DNA of 64,000 bases from Cereibacter_A azotoformans (GTDB lineage Bacteria; Pseudomonadota; Alphaproteobacteria; Rhodobacterales; Rhodobacteraceae): the NCBI RefSeq assembly GCF_003050905.1, contig NZ_QAOT01000014.1. One strand, 5' to 3'. A program made the position numbers and the translations under genes. The notes under the pieces are model-generated. The model did no database searches and was not told the origin of the DNA. It saw nothing but the letters and a program-made list of their open reading frames with translations. Shown one piece after another: positions 61,455 through 64,000 of the stretch (position 1 is the first letter of the stretch; each line of letters opens with the position of its first letter).

Positions 61455-64000
61455 ATGCCGATGGACAAGACCTTCAACGCCGCCGAGGCCGAGGCCCGGC
61501 TTTACGACACGTGGGAGAAGGCGGGCGCCTTCCGCGCGGGCGCCAATGCCTCGCGGCCCGAGACCTTCTGCATCATGATCCCGCCGCCGAACGTGACGGG
61601 GTCGCTGCACATGGGTCACGCCTTCAACAACACGCTGCAGGACATCCTGACGCGCTGGCACCGGATGCGTGGCTTCGACACGCTCTGGCAGCCGGGGCAG
61701 GACCATGCCGGCATCGCCACCCAGATGGTGGTCGAGCGGGAACTCGCGAAAGCCGGCCAGCCGGGCCGCCGCGAGATGGGCCGCGAGGCGTTCCTGTCGA
61801 AGGTCTGGGAGTGGAAGGAGCAGTCGGGCGGCACGATCGTCAACCAGCTCAAGCGCCTCGGCGCCTCGTGCGACTGGTCGCGCAACGCCTTCACGATGGA
61901 TGCCAACTTCCAGCGCGCCGTGCTGAAGGTGTTCGTGGACCTCTACGAAAAGGGCTTCATCTACCGCGGCAAGCGGCTGGTGAACTGGGATCCCCACTTC
62001 GAGACGGCGATTTCGGATCTGGAAGTCGAGCAGGTCGAGGTGAACGGCAGCATGTGGCGCCTGCGCTACCCGCTGGCCGATGGCGCGACCTACCGCCACC
62101 CGGTCGCCTTCGACGAGGAGGGCCGCGCGACCGAGTGGGAGGAGCGCGACTATCTGACCGTCGCCACCACCCGCCCCGAGACGATGCTGGGCGACACCGG
62201 CATCGCGGTGAACCCCGCCGACGAACGTTACGCCCACCTGATCGGCAAGGAGGTCATCCTGCCGCTGGTCGGCCGCCGCATCCCGATCGTGGCCGACGAT
62301 TACGCCGATCCCTCCAAGGGCACCGGCGCGGTAAAGATCACGCCCGCGCACGACTTCAACGACTGGGGCGTGGGAAGCCGCACCGGGCTGCGCGCGATCA
62401 ACGTGATGAGCGGCCGCGCGGCCATGTTCCTCGCCGAGAACGCCGACTTCCTCGAAGGCTGCACGCCGTCCGAGGAGGCGCTGGCGCTGGATGGCCTCGA
62501 CCGTTACGAGGCGCGCAAGCGCATCGTGGCGCTGGCCGAGGAGCAGGGCTGGCTCGACGGCATCGACCAGGACAAGCACATGGTCCCGCACGGCGACCGC
62601 TCGAAGGTCGCGATCGAGCCGATGCTGACCGACCAGTGGTTCGTGGACACGGCCAGGATCGTCCAGCCCGCCATCGACGCCGTGCGCGACGGCCGGACCG
62701 AGATCCTGCCCGAGCGCGACGCCAAGACCTACTTCCACTGGCTCGAGAACATCGAGCCCTGGTGCATCTCGCGCCAGCTCTGGTGGGGCCACCAGATCCC
62801 GGTCTGGTATGGCCTCGACATCTGGCCCGCCCGCTTCGACGACGACGGCGATGACACGCTCGACGAGGTCGAGATCTTCGAACTGCTGGAAGACGGCGCC
62901 TTCAACCATGCCGAGCCCACGCATCATTGCGCCTTCGACTTCGACGCGGTGTCCGAGAAGTTCCTCGACGATCTCGCCTCGCTGCCGGCGCCGCTGAACC
63001 ATGCGCGCGTGGTCGAGGTCGCGAGCCGCGCCGAGGCCGTCGACCGGCTGGCGCAGGCGCTCGCCGACTACAACGTGAGCGAGGACCCGACGCATCTCGT
63101 CTATCCGGTCTGGCGCGACCCGGACGTGCTCGACACCTGGTTCTCCTCCGGCCTCTGGCCGATCGGCACGCTGGGCTGGCCCGAGGATACGGACGAACTC
63201 CGCCGCTATTTCCCGACCAACGTGCTGATCACCGGCTTTGACATCATCTTCTTCTGGGTCGCCCGGATGATGATGATGCAGCTTGCCGTGGTGAACGAGG
63301 TCCCCTTCAAGACCGTCTATGTCCACGCCCTCGTGCGGGACGAGAAGGGCAAGAAGATGTCGAAGTCGCTCGGCAACGTGCTTGACCCGCTGGAACTGAT
63401 CGACGAGTTCGGCGCCGATGCCGTGCGCTTTACCCTGACGGCGATGGCCGCCATGGGCCGCGACCTCAAGCTGTCCACCGCGCGCATCCAGGGCTACCGC
63501 AACTTCGGCACCAAGCTCTGGAACGCCTGCCGCTTCGCCGAGATGAACGGCGTGTGGGAGGGTCACGCAACCCAGGCCGCCCCGCCGCAGGCCACCGCCA
63601 CCGTGAACCGCTGGATCATCGGCGAAACGGGGCGCGTGCGCGAAGACGTGGACGCGGCACTGGCGGCCTATCGGTTCGACGTGGCGGCCAATGCGCTCTA
63701 TGCCTTCGTCTGGGGCAAGGTCTGCGACTGGTATGTCGAGTTTTCCAAGCCGCTCTTCGACACCGAGGCGGCCGCCGAGACACGCGCCACGATGGCCTGG
63801 GTGCTCGACCAGTGCATGATCCTGCTGCACCCGATCATGCCCTTCGTGACCGAGGAGCTGTGGGCCACCACCGGCAGCCGCTCGAAGATGCTGGTCCACA
63901 CCGACTGGCCGTCCTTCGGCGCCGAACTGGTCGATCCCGCGGCCGATCGCGAGATGAGCTGGGTGATCTCGCTCATCGAAGAGATCCGCTCGGCCCGGGC
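61455..64000 (+). CDS. valS: Valine--tRNA ligase, truncated by the window end
   Basis: 848 codons are present; the gene runs off the right edge. The class I HIGH motif is PPPNVTGSLHMGHAF and the KMSKS loop is GKKMSKSLGNVLDP. The CP1 editing domain (TVATTRPETMLGDTGIAVNP, GTGAVKITPAHDFND) and ISRQLWWGHQIPVWYG mark it as ValRS. The insert around DDDGDDTLDEVEIFELLEDG is lineage-typical. ATG 61455 has GAGG seven bases upstream. The missing part would be the tRNA-binding C-terminus and coiled coil. Confidence 0.97.
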   Translation, partial: MPMDKTFNAAEAEARLYDTWEKAGAFRAGANASRPETFCIMIPPPNVTGSLHMGHAFNNTLQDILTRWHRMRGFDTLWQPGQDHAGIATQMVVERELAKAGQPGRREMGREAFLSKVWEWKEQSGGTIVNQLKRLGASCDWSRNAFTMDANFQRAVLKVFVDLYEKGFIYRGKRLVNWDPHFETAISDLEVEQVEVNGSMWRLRYPLADGATYRHPVAFDEEGRATEWEERDYLTVATTRPETMLGDTGIAVNPADERYAHLIGKEVILPLVGRRIPIVADDYADPSKGTGAVKITPAHDFNDWGVGSRTGLRAINVMSGRAAMFLAENADFLEGCTPSEEALALDGLDRYEARKRIVALAEEQGWLDGIDQDKHMVPHGDRSKVAIEPMLTDQWFVDTARIVQPAIDAVRDGRTEILPERDAKTYFHWLENIEPWCISRQLWWGHQIPVWYGLDIWPARFDDDGDDTLDEVEIFELLEDGAFNHAEPTHHCAFDFDAVSEKFLDDLASLPAPLNHARVVEVASRAEAVDRLAQALADYNVSEDPTHLVYPVWRDPDVLDTWFSSGLWPIGTLGWPEDTDELRRYFPTNVLITGFDIIFFWVARMMMMQLAVVNEVPFKTVYVHALVRDEKGKKMSKSLGNVLDPLELIDEFGADAVRFTLTAMAAMGRDLKLSTARIQGYRNFGTKLWNACRFAEMNGVWEGHATQAAPPQATATVNRWIIGETGRVREDVDAALAAYRFDVAANALYAFVWGKVCDWYVEFSKPLFDTEAAAETRATMAWVLDQCMILLHPIMPFVTEELWATTGSRSKMLVHTDWPSFGAELVDPAADREMSWVISLIEEIRSAR

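Overview
The window is a GC-rich, densely packed chromosomal segment of an alphaproteobacterium of the Rhodobacterales. It is most like Cereibacter/Rhodobacter sphaeroides and its relatives. The evidence is the Rhodobacter-type porin, the GcrA and CenR-like cell-cycle regulators, a LexA box of the GAAC-N7-GAAC type, the gene order trpD-trpC-moaC-moeA-lexA-comEC-gltX-gltA, and a spike-base protein of the family first seen in the R. capsulatus gene transfer agent (GTA). The species name is an inference. No tRNA, rRNA or CRISPR array was recognised.

Layout. 1-1.1 kb is insertion-sequence debris: a frameshifted IS1182-type transposase cut by the window edge, and a short IS66-like remnant. 1.8-6.8 kb is the main accessory region: a GTA head-spike base protein homologue (GhsA family), a spike-like protein with an SGNH/GDSL hydrolase domain, and an 808-residue protein that joins a coiled coil to a GH16 glycanase domain. 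7-13.6 kb holds a flavoprotein, a small outer-membrane barrel and the tight operon DUF3576-leuS-lptE-holA. 13.9-17.9 kb holds a major porin with a strong terminator, a TPR-sulfotransferase and yggS. 17.9-21.3 kb holds an L,D-transpeptidase with ribA, the response regulator gene cenR followed by a candidate small RNA, and xthA. 21.4-26.9 kb holds a TetR gene preceded by a 42-residue secreted peptide with palindromic operators, an AEC transporter, fghA, a DUF188 protein, an ornithine-cyclodeaminase-like gene, a CtaG-like membrane protein and an entericidin. 27-35.8 kb holds lepA, a PCu(A)C copper chaperone with a DUF2946-like protein, rpmB, meaB, a DUF3108 protein and hrpB.

35.9-46.8 kb holds scoAB, argDF, gcrA, an AsmA protein and ppiD-trpE. 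46.9-58.3 kb holds a divergent polysaccharide deacetylase, trpG-trpD-trpC-moaC-moeA, lexA with a double operator, a comEC gene broken at an 11-base homopolymer, gltX and gltA. 58.3-64 kb holds a DUF2235 hydrolase, a fold-III ornithine/lysine decarboxylase divergent from an Lrp regulator, and valS, which runs off the window.

Most of the window is housekeeping. The items most worth a second look are the spike/glycanase island, the candidate small RNA behind cenR with two CCCTCCC motifs, the TetR-peptide unit, the comEC homopolymer frameshift, and a dispersed intergenic repeat present twice. Functions come from recognisable motifs and family knowledge read by eye; no database search was run.
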